Shown piece by piece: positions 40,772 to 50,024 of a stretch of DNA of 64,000 nucleotides (positions are counted from its first letter, which is position 1; the number at the start of each line of letters is the position of its first letter). Under the pieces are notes generated by a model. That model was not told where the DNA came from. It searched no databases and saw only the letters and a list, made by a program, of their open reading frames with translations. A program made the translations under genes and the position numbers. Source of the stretch: Mobilicoccus massiliensis (lineage in GTDB: Bacteria > Actinomycetota > Actinomycetes > Actinomycetales > Dermatophilaceae); the NCBI RefSeq assembly GCF_000826525.2, contig NZ_LN651331.1, positions 682,026 through 746,025 of the forward strand, given 5' to 3'.

Positions 40772-41818
40772 TCACGGCCGGGAGATCGAGACCGCCCGAC
40801 CTCGCACCATGGAGGTCACCATCGCCACGAACACGATCGACCACACGGCCAGCGCCACCCAGAACCAGCTCCGCCCGACGAACGAGGTGAGAGGCAGGCC
40901 GTCGGCCTGACCGAGGTACATCCCCGCCACGGCATACATGCCGAAGGGGAAGACGATGCTCCACAGGCCGGCCTCGTACGTCAGCGGAATCCGGTGCACC
41001 CAGTGACGCCAGATCCCGACCGCGACGAGCACCGGCACCAGCCAGGTCGCGAACGACCACAGCACCACGGCCATCCCGGCGATGAGTTCGCGTGTGGCGT
41101 CCACGATGGGCGCACTGTGCATCTCGACGATCCGTGCTCCCGCGACGACCGTGATGGCGATCGCCCCCATCGACACCCAGTAGGGCGGGTTGAGCTCGTT
41201 CGGCTCGAGTGGGTAGAGCAGCAGCCGCAACGAGACGAACACGGCGCACGCCGCGTAGAGCACGAGACCCACCGACCACGCCAGCACCGCGACGATCGCG
41301 AGGCCGTGGGTGTACTGCGGCATGTGGGGCTCGACCGAGGCCGCGCACACGGCCACCGACTCGCTCGCGACGACCCAGATGAACCAGGTGCCGTTCGCGG
41401 TCGCCAGCACCGGGCGTTCCTGGCGGCCGAGCACCGCGGACCACGGCACGACGTAGCCGAGGACGAGCCACCCGAGGGTCGCGACGATGAGCAGGACCAG
41501 GGCCGGCACCGGGCGGCCCAGCGCGGCGATCGAGGATCCGACGACGTTCGTACCGGCGACGAACGTGAAGAACCCGAACGCGCGGGTCGGATCCCGCAGG
41601 TCCTGGAGCACGCGATCGCGGTGACGAAGGATCCGCCAGACCGTCATCGCGGCGAGGACGACCCATGTCAGAGCGGCGATGACGAGCAGCACTCCCGCCT
41701 GCGTCTCGAGTCCGCTCTGATAGGCGCCGACGGCAACGATGCCGGTCGCCATGACGAACGCGAAACACCCTGGCGGGAGCTCCCTCGGCGTGAGTTCACG
41801 CAGAACCACCGGGCGCAT
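40772..41818 (-). CDS. TDT family transporter (TehA / C4-dicarboxylate / SLAC1 type)
   Basis: A 348-residue membrane protein with ten predicted hydrophobic segments. The family-typical N-terminus PPGCFAFVMATGIVAVGAYQ is present, and the middle contains TFVAGTNVVGSSIAALG and FIWVVASESVAVCAAS. Members export tellurite, C4-dicarboxylates, sulfite or anions. No neighbouring gene suggests which applies here, so substrate is left open. The start codon at 41818 is near the convergent-free 30-bp gap from the dinG stop, and both genes are read leftward. Confidence 0.85.
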   Translation of the reverse strand: MRPVVLRELTPRELPPGCFAFVMATGIVAVGAYQSGLETQAGVLLVIAALTWVVLAAMTVWRILRHRDRVLQDLRDPTRAFGFFTFVAGTNVVGSSIAALGRPVPALVLLIVATLGWLVLGYVVPWSAVLGRQERPVLATANGTWFIWVVASESVAVCAASVEPHMPQYTHGLAIVAVLAWSVGLVLYAACAVFVSLRLLLYPLEPNELNPPYWVSMGAIAITVVAGARIVEMHSAPIVDATRELIAGMAVVLWSFATWLVPVLVAVGIWRHWVHRIPLTYEAGLWSIVFPFGMYAVAGMYLGQADGLPLTSFVGRSWFWVALAVWSIVFVAMVTSMVRGRAVSISRP

Positions 41819-41848
41819 CCTCCCTTCTCGGCATCGGCCGCTCGTCTG

Positions 41849-44236
41849 TCAGAGTCGAAGGAGCTTGAGCCGTGACTCGACGGCCTCGATCGGGATGTCG
41901 AGGTGCTCGGCGAGCTCGCCGGCGTCGAGGCCGAGGTCGCGGCCGTCCTTGAGCTCCTCGTCGTCGGCGCGGGTCCAGGAGTGCCCGCCGGTGACGGCCG
42001 TGCGGGAGTCGGGCGCCGTCGGGGCGTCGGTGGTGACCGCCTCGCTCGCCTTCTCGGTGGTGGCGGTCGCGCCGGTGACGGCCGTGCGGGAGTCGGGCGC
42101 CGTCGGGGCGTCGGTGGTGACCGCCTCGCTCGCCTTCTCGGTGGTGGCGGTCGCATCGCCGGCGTCGGTGGCGTCGTCCTGGGCGCCGGGGGCGGGCGGG
42201 TGCTCGGTCTCCCCCGCGACGACCCCCCGCATCGGCGGCGCCGCGATCGGCACGATCGGTTCGGCCGACTCGTCGAGCCGCCGCAGCGCCTGGAGCACCG
42301 TGGCCTTGTCGGTCGTCGGCCAGAACGGCGGGATCGACTTCTGCAGGAACCCGGCGTAGCGGGCCGTGATCATGCGCGAGTCGAGGAACGCCACCACCCC
42401 ACGGTCGGAGGATCGACGCACGAGCCGGCCCGCTCCCTGCGCGAGGCGTAGCGCGGCGTGCGTGGCCGAGACGGCGATGAACCCGTTGCCGCCCATGCGC
42501 CCGATGGCCTGGGTGCGCGCCGAGGCGAGCGGATCGTCGGGGCGTGGGAACGGAATGCGGTCGATGACGACGAGCTGGCACGCCGGACCCGGCACGTCGA
42601 CGCCCTGCCAGAGGGTGAGGGTGCCGAACAGACACGTCGTCGCGTCGGAGGCGAACTCACGCACGAGGGTCGTGATCTGGTCCTCGCCCTGGCACAGGAT
42701 GGTCAACTCGTCGCCGAACCGTTCCCGCATCTCCTCGGTGGCCGCCTGAGCCGCCCGCATGGAACTGAACAGCCCGAGGGTGCGGCCGCCGGCGGCTCGG
42801 ATGAGTTCTTCGAGCTCGTCGAACATCTGCGGGCTCGGGCCGTCGCGCCCCGGCGCGGGCAGCCCGGTCGCCACGTAGGCGATGCCCTGGCGGCCGTAGT
42901 CGAACGGGCTGCCCACGTCGAGCCCCTGCCAGTCGGGGGCGCCTTCCCCCCTGAGGCCGAGGGTGCCGGCGACCGCGTCGAACGTGCCGCCGAGCTCGAT
43001 CGTCGCCGAGGTGAGGACGACGGTGCGCTCGGTGAACAACTTGTCGCGCAACTCCATCGCGACGCTCATCGGCGCGACTCGCAGCACCGGACCGCGCTGA
43101 GGGTGCTGGTTCACCCAGACGACGTCGAGCTCGCGCTCCTCGAGGATGCGGTCGACGACGTCGACCAGCTCGTCGACGGCGGCCCTGGCCACGGCCCGCG
43201 CTCCGTCCTCGTCCTTGCCCTTGGCGTCGGACTTCATGCCGCTCTGCACGTTGCGCGCGTCGGTGCGCAGCATCGCGAGGGCGGCTCCGAGAGAGTCGGG
43301 CAGCGTGAGCAAGCGCCCTTCGGGCAGCGGCGCGAGGGCCTTGGCGAACACCTCGCCGGCGCCGACGAGGTCGTCGGTGCCGGTGTACGTGCCGGCCTTG
43401 CGGGCTGCCGTCGTCACGGTGCCGGGCGAGAGCTCGTCGGTGACCGTCGCGGTCACCCGGTCGACGAGCTCGTGCGCCTCGTCGATGACGAGCAGGTGGT
43501 GCTCGGGCAGCATCGAACGGTTCTCGAACGCGTCGATGGCCATGAAGCTGTGGTTGGTGACGACGACGTCGGCGTCCTTGGCCGCCTCGCGCGAGCGCTC
43601 GACGAAACACTCCTGACGCATCGGACACTTGCTGCCGAGGCACTCGCGGGCCGAGACGGAGACCTGCCGCCAGGCGCGTTCGGAGACGCCCGGTACGAGC
43701 TCGTCGCGGTCTCCGGACTCGGTCGTCTCGGCCCAGGCCCGCAGGAGCACGACCTCGGCCCCCAGCCGCGACGCCGGGCCCGTGTCGACGGCGTCGCCAC
43801 TCCCCTCGGCCGCCGATCCCGTGAGTCCGGCCGAGGAGAACAGTGCGCCCTCGTCGTCGTGGAACCCGCCCGCCAATTTGTGTTGGCACAAGTAGTTGCG
43901 GCGCCCTTTGACGAGGACGTACGTCGGGCGTCGCCCGAGCAGAGGCGCGAGTGCATCGGCGACGCGCGGCATGTCGCGGTCGACGATCTGCGCCTGCAAC
44001 GCGAGGGTGGCGGTCGCGACGATCGCCGGAGTGCCGGTGTTGATCGCATCCGCGACGGCCGGGACGAGGTAGGCCAGCGATTTGCCGGTACCCGTACCCG
44101 CCTGGACGAGCAGATGCTCCTCGGCTGCGACCGCGTCCTCCACGGCGAGCGCCATGCGCTTCTGACCGGCACGTTCGGTGCCGCCGACCGCTTCGACGGC
44201 GGCGGCGAGCAGTTCATCGACCCGGGCTCCACGCAC
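41849..44236 (-). CDS. dinG: ATP-dependent DNA helicase DinG-like (XPD family)
   Basis: A 795-residue superfamily 2 helicase. Walker A is QAGTGTGKSLAYLVPA (~40-55). The Fe-S cysteines of the XPD group are visible at NYLCQHK and CLGSKCPMRQECF. The DEAH box is VIDEAHELVD. The helicase C half contains TSATIELGGTF, LFGTLTLWQGVDVPG, and the arginine-finger motif LRLAQGAGRLVRRSSDRG. It unwinds DNA or R-loops during repair; in E. coli the gene is SOS-induced. The C-terminal ~120 residues are unusual: an Ala/Thr/Glu-rich linker containing a duplicated 28-residue unit, then a short TRADDEELKDGRDLGLDA helical module. The ATG at 44236 has an alternative a few codons in. Confidence 0.93.
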   Translation of the reverse strand: MRGARVDELLAAAVEAVGGTERAGQKRMALAVEDAVAAEEHLLVQAGTGTGKSLAYLVPAVADAINTGTPAIVATATLALQAQIVDRDMPRVADALAPLLGRRPTYVLVKGRRNYLCQHKLAGGFHDDEGALFSSAGLTGSAAEGSGDAVDTGPASRLGAEVVLLRAWAETTESGDRDELVPGVSERAWRQVSVSARECLGSKCPMRQECFVERSREAAKDADVVVTNHSFMAIDAFENRSMLPEHHLLVIDEAHELVDRVTATVTDELSPGTVTTAARKAGTYTGTDDLVGAGEVFAKALAPLPEGRLLTLPDSLGAALAMLRTDARNVQSGMKSDAKGKDEDGARAVARAAVDELVDVVDRILEERELDVVWVNQHPQRGPVLRVAPMSVAMELRDKLFTERTVVLTSATIELGGTFDAVAGTLGLRGEGAPDWQGLDVGSPFDYGRQGIAYVATGLPAPGRDGPSPQMFDELEELIRAAGGRTLGLFSSMRAAQAATEEMRERFGDELTILCQGEDQITTLVREFASDATTCLFGTLTLWQGVDVPGPACQLVVIDRIPFPRPDDPLASARTQAIGRMGGNGFIAVSATHAALRLAQGAGRLVRRSSDRGVVAFLDSRMITARYAGFLQKSIPPFWPTTDKATVLQALRRLDESAEPIVPIAAPPMRGVVAGETEHPPAPGAQDDATDAGDATATTEKASEAVTTDAPTAPDSRTAVTGATATTEKASEAVTTDAPTAPDSRTAVTGGHSWTRADDEELKDGRDLGLDAGELAEHLDIPIEAVESRLKLLRL
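41987..42154 (-). repeat. 84-bp tandem duplication inside dinG
   Basis: Two consecutive 84-bp copies (41987-42070 and 42071-42154) appear identical over their length. They encode two copies of a 28-residue unit that includes TTEKASEAVTTDAPTAPDS. The period is a multiple of three, so the frame is kept. Such perfect identity implies recent duplication or an assembly effect. Confidence 0.92.
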
Positions 44237-44304
44237 CCGCCCAGGCTAGTGCCTCCCGGCGATCTCCTCGGCCGGTCGTCAACAGGCCCGGGCGGGGATC
44301 GAAC

Positions 44305-45003
44305 TCAGCGCAGCGCCTTGAGGACGGCCTTGGCGACGCCCTTCGCGCTCGTCGGGTTCTGCCCGGTGATGAGGCGCCCGTCGACGACGACGTGCTTGCC
44401 CATGGGGCGCAGCGCCTTGGAGTACTTCGCGCCCTTGTTCTTCAGGGCCCGGCCGAGGTCGAACGGCACCCCGTCGGCACGACCGGCGAGCTTCTCCTCC
44501 GGCCACGAGAACCCGGTGACCTTGCGGCCCTTGACGAGCGCGCGACCGTCGGCGGTCGCCTCGAGGAGCCCGACCGGGCCGTGGCAGACGGCGGAGACGA
44601 CCTTGTCCTGCCGCCAGAACTCGCTGACCAGGCGCGCGAGTTCCGGGCGCTGGAAGTCGAACATCGTGCCGTGGCCGCCGGTGAGGTAGATCGCGTCGAA
44701 GTCGTCGGCGCTGACATCCGAGACCGACAAAGTGGCGTCGAGCAGGTCCATGAACGCGCGATCGGCATAGCGCTTCTTCGTGCCACCCATCGCGAGCACG
44801 ATGCTCGTGAGGCTCTCCGGATCGAGCGGCACCACCCCGCCGTCGACGCTCGCGATCACGACCTCGTGGCCCGCTTCGGTGGCCACGTCGTAGAAGTGCG
44901 TGAGCTCCCCGAGCCACAGCCCGGTGCGGTATCCCACCGAGCGGTACTCCCCCGCGCTCGTCGTCACGGCCAGGATGCGCTTGCTGCTCTTCTTCTTCGC
45001 CAT
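44305..45003 (-). CDS. DJ-1/PfpI family protein, Hsp31/glyoxalase III-like
   Basis: A 232-residue type-1 glutamine-amidotransferase-fold protein. The nucleophile elbow is SAVCHGPVGLL with Cys140-His141. The YLTGGHGTMFDF segment near residue 107 is the Hsp31/HchA-type version of the family, suggesting a chaperone/deglycase or glutathione-independent glyoxalase (methylglyoxal to lactate) activity rather than the PfpI protease. The ATG at 45003 is preferred because AGGGAA lies 9 nt upstream; an in-frame ATG at 45012 is too close to it. It sits between dinG and hflX in the same direction. Confidence 0.85.
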   Translation of the reverse strand: MAKKKSSKRILAVTTSAGEYRSVGYRTGLWLGELTHFYDVATEAGHEVVIASVDGGVVPLDPESLTSIVLAMGGTKKRYADRAFMDLLDATLSVSDVSADDFDAIYLTGGHGTMFDFQRPELARLVSEFWRQDKVVSAVCHGPVGLLEATADGRALVKGRKVTGFSWPEEKLAGRADGVPFDLGRALKNKGAKYSKALRPMGKHVVVDGRLITGQNPTSAKGVAKAVLKALR

Positions 45004-45077
45004 GACCACCATTTCCCTGGCTCAGTGCGCAGCAAACGCCGCCCGTCTCGTTCTCCGCGTGGCAGCCTCGCCGTGCG

Positions 45078-46544
45078 TCAGGCCGCGACGAACTCGCGGA
45101 ACTGCTCGGCCTGGTGGGCGAAGACGCGCACGTCGAGGCGCGTGCCCTCGGGCAGGTGCTCCTCGCGCAGCACTTCGGCGTCGTTGTGGAGGGTGTTGAC
45201 CACGTCGCCGCGGTCGTAGGGCACGAGGAGGGCCATCGCGACGTCCTGCTTGGGAAGCTCCTCGGCGATGAGTCGCTGCAGGTCGTCGATGCCGGCGCCG
45301 CTGCGGGCGGAGACGGCGATCGAGTGCTTCTCGTGGCGCAGGATGCGGCCGACCACCTCGGGATCGGCGACGTCGCACTTGTTGACGACGACGATCTCCT
45401 TGGGGTGCTCGTTCGGGTCGTCCCAGACGTCGGCGAACACCGCCCGCACGGCCGTGATCTGGCCTTCGGGGTCGGGGTGGGAGCCGTCGACGACGTGCAG
45501 GAGCAGGTCGGCGTCGGCGACCTCCTCCAGCGTCGAGCGGAAGGCCTCGACGAGTTCGTGCGGCAGGGACCGCACGAATCCGACGGTGTCGGCGATCGTG
45601 AACTCCCGACCGTCGGGGGTCTCGGCGCGACGGATCGTCGGGTCGAGGGTGGCGAACAGGGCGTTCTCGACGAGCGCCCCGGCGCCGGTGATGCGGTTGA
45701 GCAGGGAGGACTTGCCGGCGTTCGTGTAGCCGGCGATGGCGACGGCCGGCACGTGCCCGGCCCGGCGGGCACCGCGCTTGGTGTCGCGGACCGTCTTCAT
45801 CTCACGGATCTCACGCTTGAGCTTGGCGATGCGCGAGTTGATGCGGCGCCGGTCGAGCTCGATCTTGGTCTCACCGGGGCCACGCGAGCCCATGCCCGCA
45901 CCGCCGGAGACCTGACCACCGGCCTGCCGGGACATCGACTCACCCCAACCACGCAGACGCGGCAGCAGGTACTGCAGCTGCGCGAGCTCGACCTGCGCCT
46001 TGCCCTCCTTGGACTTCGCGTGCTGGGCGAAGATGTCGAGGATCAGCGCCGTGCGGTCGATGACCTTGACCTTGACGACGTCCTCGAGCGCGCGTCGCTG
46101 GCTGGGGGCGAGTTCGGAGTCGGCGACGACCGTGTCGGCGCCCTCGGCCGCGACGATGTCGCGCAGTTCCTCCGCCTTGCCGGAGCCGACGTAGGTCGCA
46201 GGGTCGGGGCGGTGGCGGCGCTGGACGACGCCTGCGAGGACGAGCGACCCGGCCGTCTCGGCGAGTGCTGCGAGCTCACGCAGGGAGTTCTCGGCCTCCT
46301 CGAGCGTGCCCTCGGACCAGACGCTCACGAGGACGACGCGCTCCAGACGGAGCTGCCGGTACTCGACCTCGGTGACGTCCTCGATCTCGGTCGAGAGGCC
46401 GGCGACGCGGCGCATGGCCGCGCGCTCCTCGCGCTCGAACTGGTCTCCGTCGTAGGAGAGGAAGTCGGGGTCGGAGGCATGCCAGTCGTCAGTGTCGGCG
46501 AGGGCCGACGCCTTGGCGCCGACGATGTCTGAAGTGTTCGTCAT
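45078..46544 (-). CDS. hflX: GTPase HflX
   Basis: A 488-residue ribosome-associated GTPase that rescues or splits stalled 70S ribosomes under stress. The N-terminal HflX domain (~70-230) has TAGSLVLAGVVQRR and PATYVGSGKAEEL, with the linker MGSRGPGETKIELDRR. The G domain (~270-440) carries G1 GYTNAGKSSLLNRITGA, G3 DTVGFVRSLPHELVEAFRST and G4 NKCD. The ATG at 46544 gives an N-terminal extension of about 60 charged residues before the conserved part, which is common in actinobacteria. Confidence 0.95.
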   Translation of the reverse strand: MTNTSDIVGAKASALADTDDWHASDPDFLSYDGDQFEREERAAMRRVAGLSTEIEDVTEVEYRQLRLERVVLVSVWSEGTLEEAENSLRELAALAETAGSLVLAGVVQRRHRPDPATYVGSGKAEELRDIVAAEGADTVVADSELAPSQRRALEDVVKVKVIDRTALILDIFAQHAKSKEGKAQVELAQLQYLLPRLRGWGESMSRQAGGQVSGGAGMGSRGPGETKIELDRRRINSRIAKLKREIREMKTVRDTKRGARRAGHVPAVAIAGYTNAGKSSLLNRITGAGALVENALFATLDPTIRRAETPDGREFTIADTVGFVRSLPHELVEAFRSTLEEVADADLLLHVVDGSHPDPEGQITAVRAVFADVWDDPNEHPKEIVVVNKCDVADPEVVGRILRHEKHSIAVSARSGAGIDDLQRLIAEELPKQDVAMALLVPYDRGDVVNTLHNDAEVLREEHLPEGTRLDVRVFAHQAEQFREFVAA

Positions 46545-46630
46545 ATCGCTCTCAGGGTCGCAGACCCGCGCACGACGCGCGAGGCATTATCACTTCAACA
46601 CCCCCGCGCACCTGCAGATTCCCCACCGGG

Positions 46631-47857
46631 TCAGTCTGCCGCCCCCGGGTCGGCCTCCTCGGGCACTGCGCCGATCGCCTCGTGAAAGGCCAGGTAGAGG
46701 TTGGCCAATGTGGCAGGCGACTGGAGGGAAGCCCCGATGAGTTCCTCGACGCGCCGCAGCCGGTAGCGCACCGAGTTCGGGTGAAGGAAGAGCCGCTGCG
46801 CTGTCGCGGCGATGTCGAGCCCGAGGGCGAGGTGAACGACGAGCGTGTCTCTCAGTTCGTCCCGCTGCAGCAGCTCACCGAACTGCCGTGTGACCCGAAC
46901 GTTCACGTCATCGACGGGACGCGAGGAGAGCAGCCAGGTCGCGAGGTCCACGTCCTCGAACCAGACGACGGGCCCGTCGGCGTCATCCTGGCGCCGGGAC
47001 GTCGCGCCGACACGGACTGCCATCCGGGCGTCGCGGAACGCCGCCGGCGCGTGAAGCAGATCGGTGAAGGGCTCGCTGACCCCGACGACGTGCTGCGTCG
47101 CGACGCGGGCGCACCACCGTGCGAGCGCCATCTCCTCGTCGGGGGCCAGGGCGACGAGCAGGGGCTCGTCGCGCGGCGAGTCCGTCGGCTCGTCGGCGAG
47201 GACGAGCGGCAGGCCCGTGAGGTGAGCGCTCTCGTGCAGCGCCTCGAGGCGGTCGGCCCGGGCACGCGGTGAGTCCCGGCCGATCCCGGTACGGGCCGCG
47301 ACGACAGCTCGCATGGGTTGGTTCGGCGAGAACCGTAGCCCGCGCAGACGCCGCCACAACGCGGGCACCCGGTCGCTTGTCACCTCCAGGGCCAGAAGAG
47401 TGAGCAGGTGGCGGGCGCGGGTCTGTTCCTGGGTCCGGCTCAAGGATCGTGCGCCCCGCATGGCCGAGAGCATCCGTTGCGTGCTCTCGAGTAGGGGCTC
47501 GCCGATCTCGTCGATCGTCGACGGATACCGCGAGGCGAGCGCGACCCAGTAGCCCGACCCGCGCATGACGACGGGCCCCGCCAGCACGTGGTACCGCCCG
47601 ACACCGAAACGGTGAACGTCCCGATCCCGGTGCACGAGCTCGTGCGCGATGAGGCGGATCGGCCCCTCTCCCACGGAAGCCGCCACGTGGCCGGCTTCGT
47701 CGTAGAGCGCCGCGGTGCCCCGCACGAACTGCCCCAGCCGAACCATGAGCGCCTGGACGGGCTGGTCGTCCGCCAGCGCTGCGAGCAGTTCGCTCTGGAA
47801 CCAGAGTTGGCGGCGCAACCGGTACATCTCGGAGTCGGAGGATGTGACCTGGCCCAT
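46631..47857 (-). CDS. PucR family transcriptional regulator
   Basis: A 408-residue regulator. The central region is a GGDEF-like/CdaR-type sensory fold without catalytic residues, and the C-terminal PucR helix-turn-helix reads LGLDIAATAQRLFLHPNSVR then YRLRRVEELIG (~350-390). PucR/CdaR proteins regulate purine, glycolate and other catabolic genes. This gene is divergent from hyuA with a 123-bp shared promoter region, which makes hyuAB its probable target. The inducer is unknown. ATG at 47857. Confidence 0.88.
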   Translation of the reverse strand: MGQVTSSDSEMYRLRRQLWFQSELLAALADDQPVQALMVRLGQFVRGTAALYDEAGHVAASVGEGPIRLIAHELVHRDRDVHRFGVGRYHVLAGPVVMRGSGYWVALASRYPSTIDEIGEPLLESTQRMLSAMRGARSLSRTQEQTRARHLLTLLALEVTSDRVPALWRRLRGLRFSPNQPMRAVVAARTGIGRDSPRARADRLEALHESAHLTGLPLVLADEPTDSPRDEPLLVALAPDEEMALARWCARVATQHVVGVSEPFTDLLHAPAAFRDARMAVRVGATSRRQDDADGPVVWFEDVDLATWLLSSRPVDDVNVRVTRQFGELLQRDELRDTLVVHLALGLDIAATAQRLFLHPNSVRYRLRRVEELIGASLQSPATLANLYLAFHEAIGAVPEEADPGAAD

Positions 47858-47980
47858 TCACACCCCTTTGTTCACGCCGACAACGAAACACAACCTTCTT
47901 TGAACATCCGACAGTGACTCATGAGGCGGGGGTCCGGCAAGGTCTGCGCCACCCAGCTCCCCGACCCGAAGGTGGACCCC

Positions 47981-50023
47981 ATGAGCACACTGCGCGTCGC
48001 CGTCGACGTGGGCGGCACGTTCACCGACGTCTTCGTCGTCGACGAGGACACCCAGCGATCCCACGTGAGGAAAGTGCCCTCGACACCTGACGATCCCATG
48101 CGGGCCGTCGTGGCCGGCGTCGAGCAGGCGAACGTCGATCTGAGCGATGTCTCCCTCTTCTCCCACGGCACGACCGTGGCGACCAACGCCCTCATCACCC
48201 GCAGATTCCCTGCGGCGGCGATGGTGACGACCCGCGGCTTCCGCGACGTCCTCGAGATCAGGGACGGGACGAAGAACGACCTCTGGGACGCCTACCAGGA
48301 CGTCACTCCCCCGTACATCCGCCGACGCGATCGGTTCGAGGTCACCGAACGCATCGACTTCGCCGGCAATGTCGTCACTCCGCTTGATGAGGACGAGGCC
48401 CGGCAGGTGGCCCGACTCCTGCGCAAGCGCGGCGTGACGACGGTGGCCGTCTGCTTCATCAACTCGTTCGAGAACCCCGCGCACGAGGACCGCATGCGAG
48501 CGATCCTCGCCGAAGAGCTGCCCGACGCGACCATCTCCGGCTCGGCGGCGATCCTGCCCGAGATCTTCGAGTACGAACGCTTCAACACGACCGTGGCCAA
48601 CGCCGTGCTCGCCCCGCTCGTCAGCGGATACGTCGATCGCCTCGCGGATCGTCTCCGCGAGGGCGGGTACGAGGGCGACCTGCTGCTACTGCACTCGGGT
48701 GGCGGCTCGATGACCCCGCGACTCGTGTCGCAGTACCCGGTGCGGCTCGCCGCGTCCGGCATCGCGGCGGGGGCGATCGCGTGCCGGCACATCGCCGACC
48801 AGTGCGGTTACGAGAACGCGATCGGCCTCGACATGGGCGGGACGAGCACCGACATCTGTGTCGTCCACGGTGGTGAGCTGCGCGTGACCAAGGAGTGGGA
48901 GGTCGAGTACGGCCACCCGATCATGTTCCCGAGTATCGAGGTCCTCACGATCGGTGCCGGTGGCGGCTCCCTTGCGTGGATCGACGAGGCCGGTTCCCTG
49001 CGCAACGGGCCGCAGTCGGCGGGCGCCGATCCGGGCCCCGCCTGTTACGACACCGGCGGCACGCAGGCGACGAACACCGACGCGAACATCGCCCTCGGCC
49101 GTCTTGGCACGAGCCTCGCCGGCGGCGCCAAGACGCTGCGACCCGAGCTCGCTACGGAGGCATTGACCCGCGAGGTCGCGCGACCGCTCGGGATGAGCCT
49201 CGAGGAATCCGCGGGGGCGGTGCTCAAGGTGGCGAACGCGAACATGTCCGACGCGGTGCGCCTCGTCTCCATCCGCCGCGGACTCGACCCCCGAGACTTC
49301 GCGCTCGTCGCGTTCGGCGGGGCCGGCGCCCTCCACGGCGCCGAGGTCGCGAAGGAGTTGTCGATCCCCACTGTCGTCGTGCCACCGAGCCCCGGTGTCA
49401 CCTCCGCACTCGGATGCCTGCTCGTCGACATCCGCCACGATCTGTCGACGATGTTCTCCCACCGCTCGGACGACGTCGACCACGACGAGCTCGACGAGGC
49501 ATTCACCGCCCTCGAGGCCGAGGCGAGCGAACGGCTCCGCCACGAGGGGATCGCCCCGGATCAGGCCGTGCTACAGCGCAGCATCAATATGCGGTACGCC
49601 GGTCAATGGCGCTCGCTCTCGGTCGACGTCGGCTCTGGAACGGGCGCCTTGGAAGAGGCTGTGTCCCGGTTCCACGAGCAGCACGAGCGCGAGTTCGCGT
49701 TCCGTCGTGACGACGCTCCCGTCGAGCTCTACCAGCTCGGCCTGCGTGCCATAGGCACGACACCCAAGCCCGCTTTCCCCGCTCACGAGCGGACCGGCAC
49801 GGCCGACCCCGAACCGACCTCACGCCGCCAGGTGTGGTTCGAGGAGACCGGCTGGGTCGACACCCCGATCCACGACCGCGAGGCACTGCTCGCGGGCACG
49901 ACCTTCGAAGGCCCCGCCGTCATCGAACAGCTCGACTCGACCATCGTCGTCCCTCCGGGTACCCGCGCCGAGGTCGACGAATGGCTCAACGTGCGCATCC
50001 ACCTCACCGACCAGGAGGCCTGA
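47981..50023 (+). CDS. Hydantoinase/oxoprolinase subunit A (HyuA family)
   Basis: A 680-residue ATP-dependent amidohydrolase subunit. The N-terminal Hydant_A_N domain begins VAVDVGGTFTDVFVVD and holds the phosphate-binding loop FSHGTTVATNALI. The central Hydantoinase_A domain (~200-490) has NAIGLDMGGTSTDICVVHGG, the second ASKHA-type phosphate motif. The C-terminal ~150 residues match the 5-oxoprolinase-like tail. With HyuB it may open hydantoins, 5-oxoproline, N-methylhydantoin, or carboxylate a ketone (acetone/acetophenone carboxylase homologues are in the same family); sequence alone does not decide. The ATG at 47981 is preceded by GAAGGTGG. The downstream gene starts 1 nt after its stop. 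Confidence 0.9.
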   Translation: MSTLRVAVDVGGTFTDVFVVDEDTQRSHVRKVPSTPDDPMRAVVAGVEQANVDLSDVSLFSHGTTVATNALITRRFPAAAMVTTRGFRDVLEIRDGTKNDLWDAYQDVTPPYIRRRDRFEVTERIDFAGNVVTPLDEDEARQVARLLRKRGVTTVAVCFINSFENPAHEDRMRAILAEELPDATISGSAAILPEIFEYERFNTTVANAVLAPLVSGYVDRLADRLREGGYEGDLLLLHSGGGSMTPRLVSQYPVRLAASGIAAGAIACRHIADQCGYENAIGLDMGGTSTDICVVHGGELRVTKEWEVEYGHPIMFPSIEVLTIGAGGGSLAWIDEAGSLRNGPQSAGADPGPACYDTGGTQATNTDANIALGRLGTSLAGGAKTLRPELATEALTREVARPLGMSLEESAGAVLKVANANMSDAVRLVSIRRGLDPRDFALVAFGGAGALHGAEVAKELSIPTVVVPPSPGVTSALGCLLVDIRHDLSTMFSHRSDDVDHDELDEAFTALEAEASERLRHEGIAPDQAVLQRSINMRYAGQWRSLSVDVGSGTGALEEAVSRFHEQHEREFAFRRDDAPVELYQLGLRAIGTTPKPAFPAHERTGTADPEPTSRRQVWFEETGWVDTPIHDREALLAGTTFEGPAVIEQLDSTIVVPPGTRAEVDEWLNVRIHLTDQEA

Positions 50024-50024
50024 C

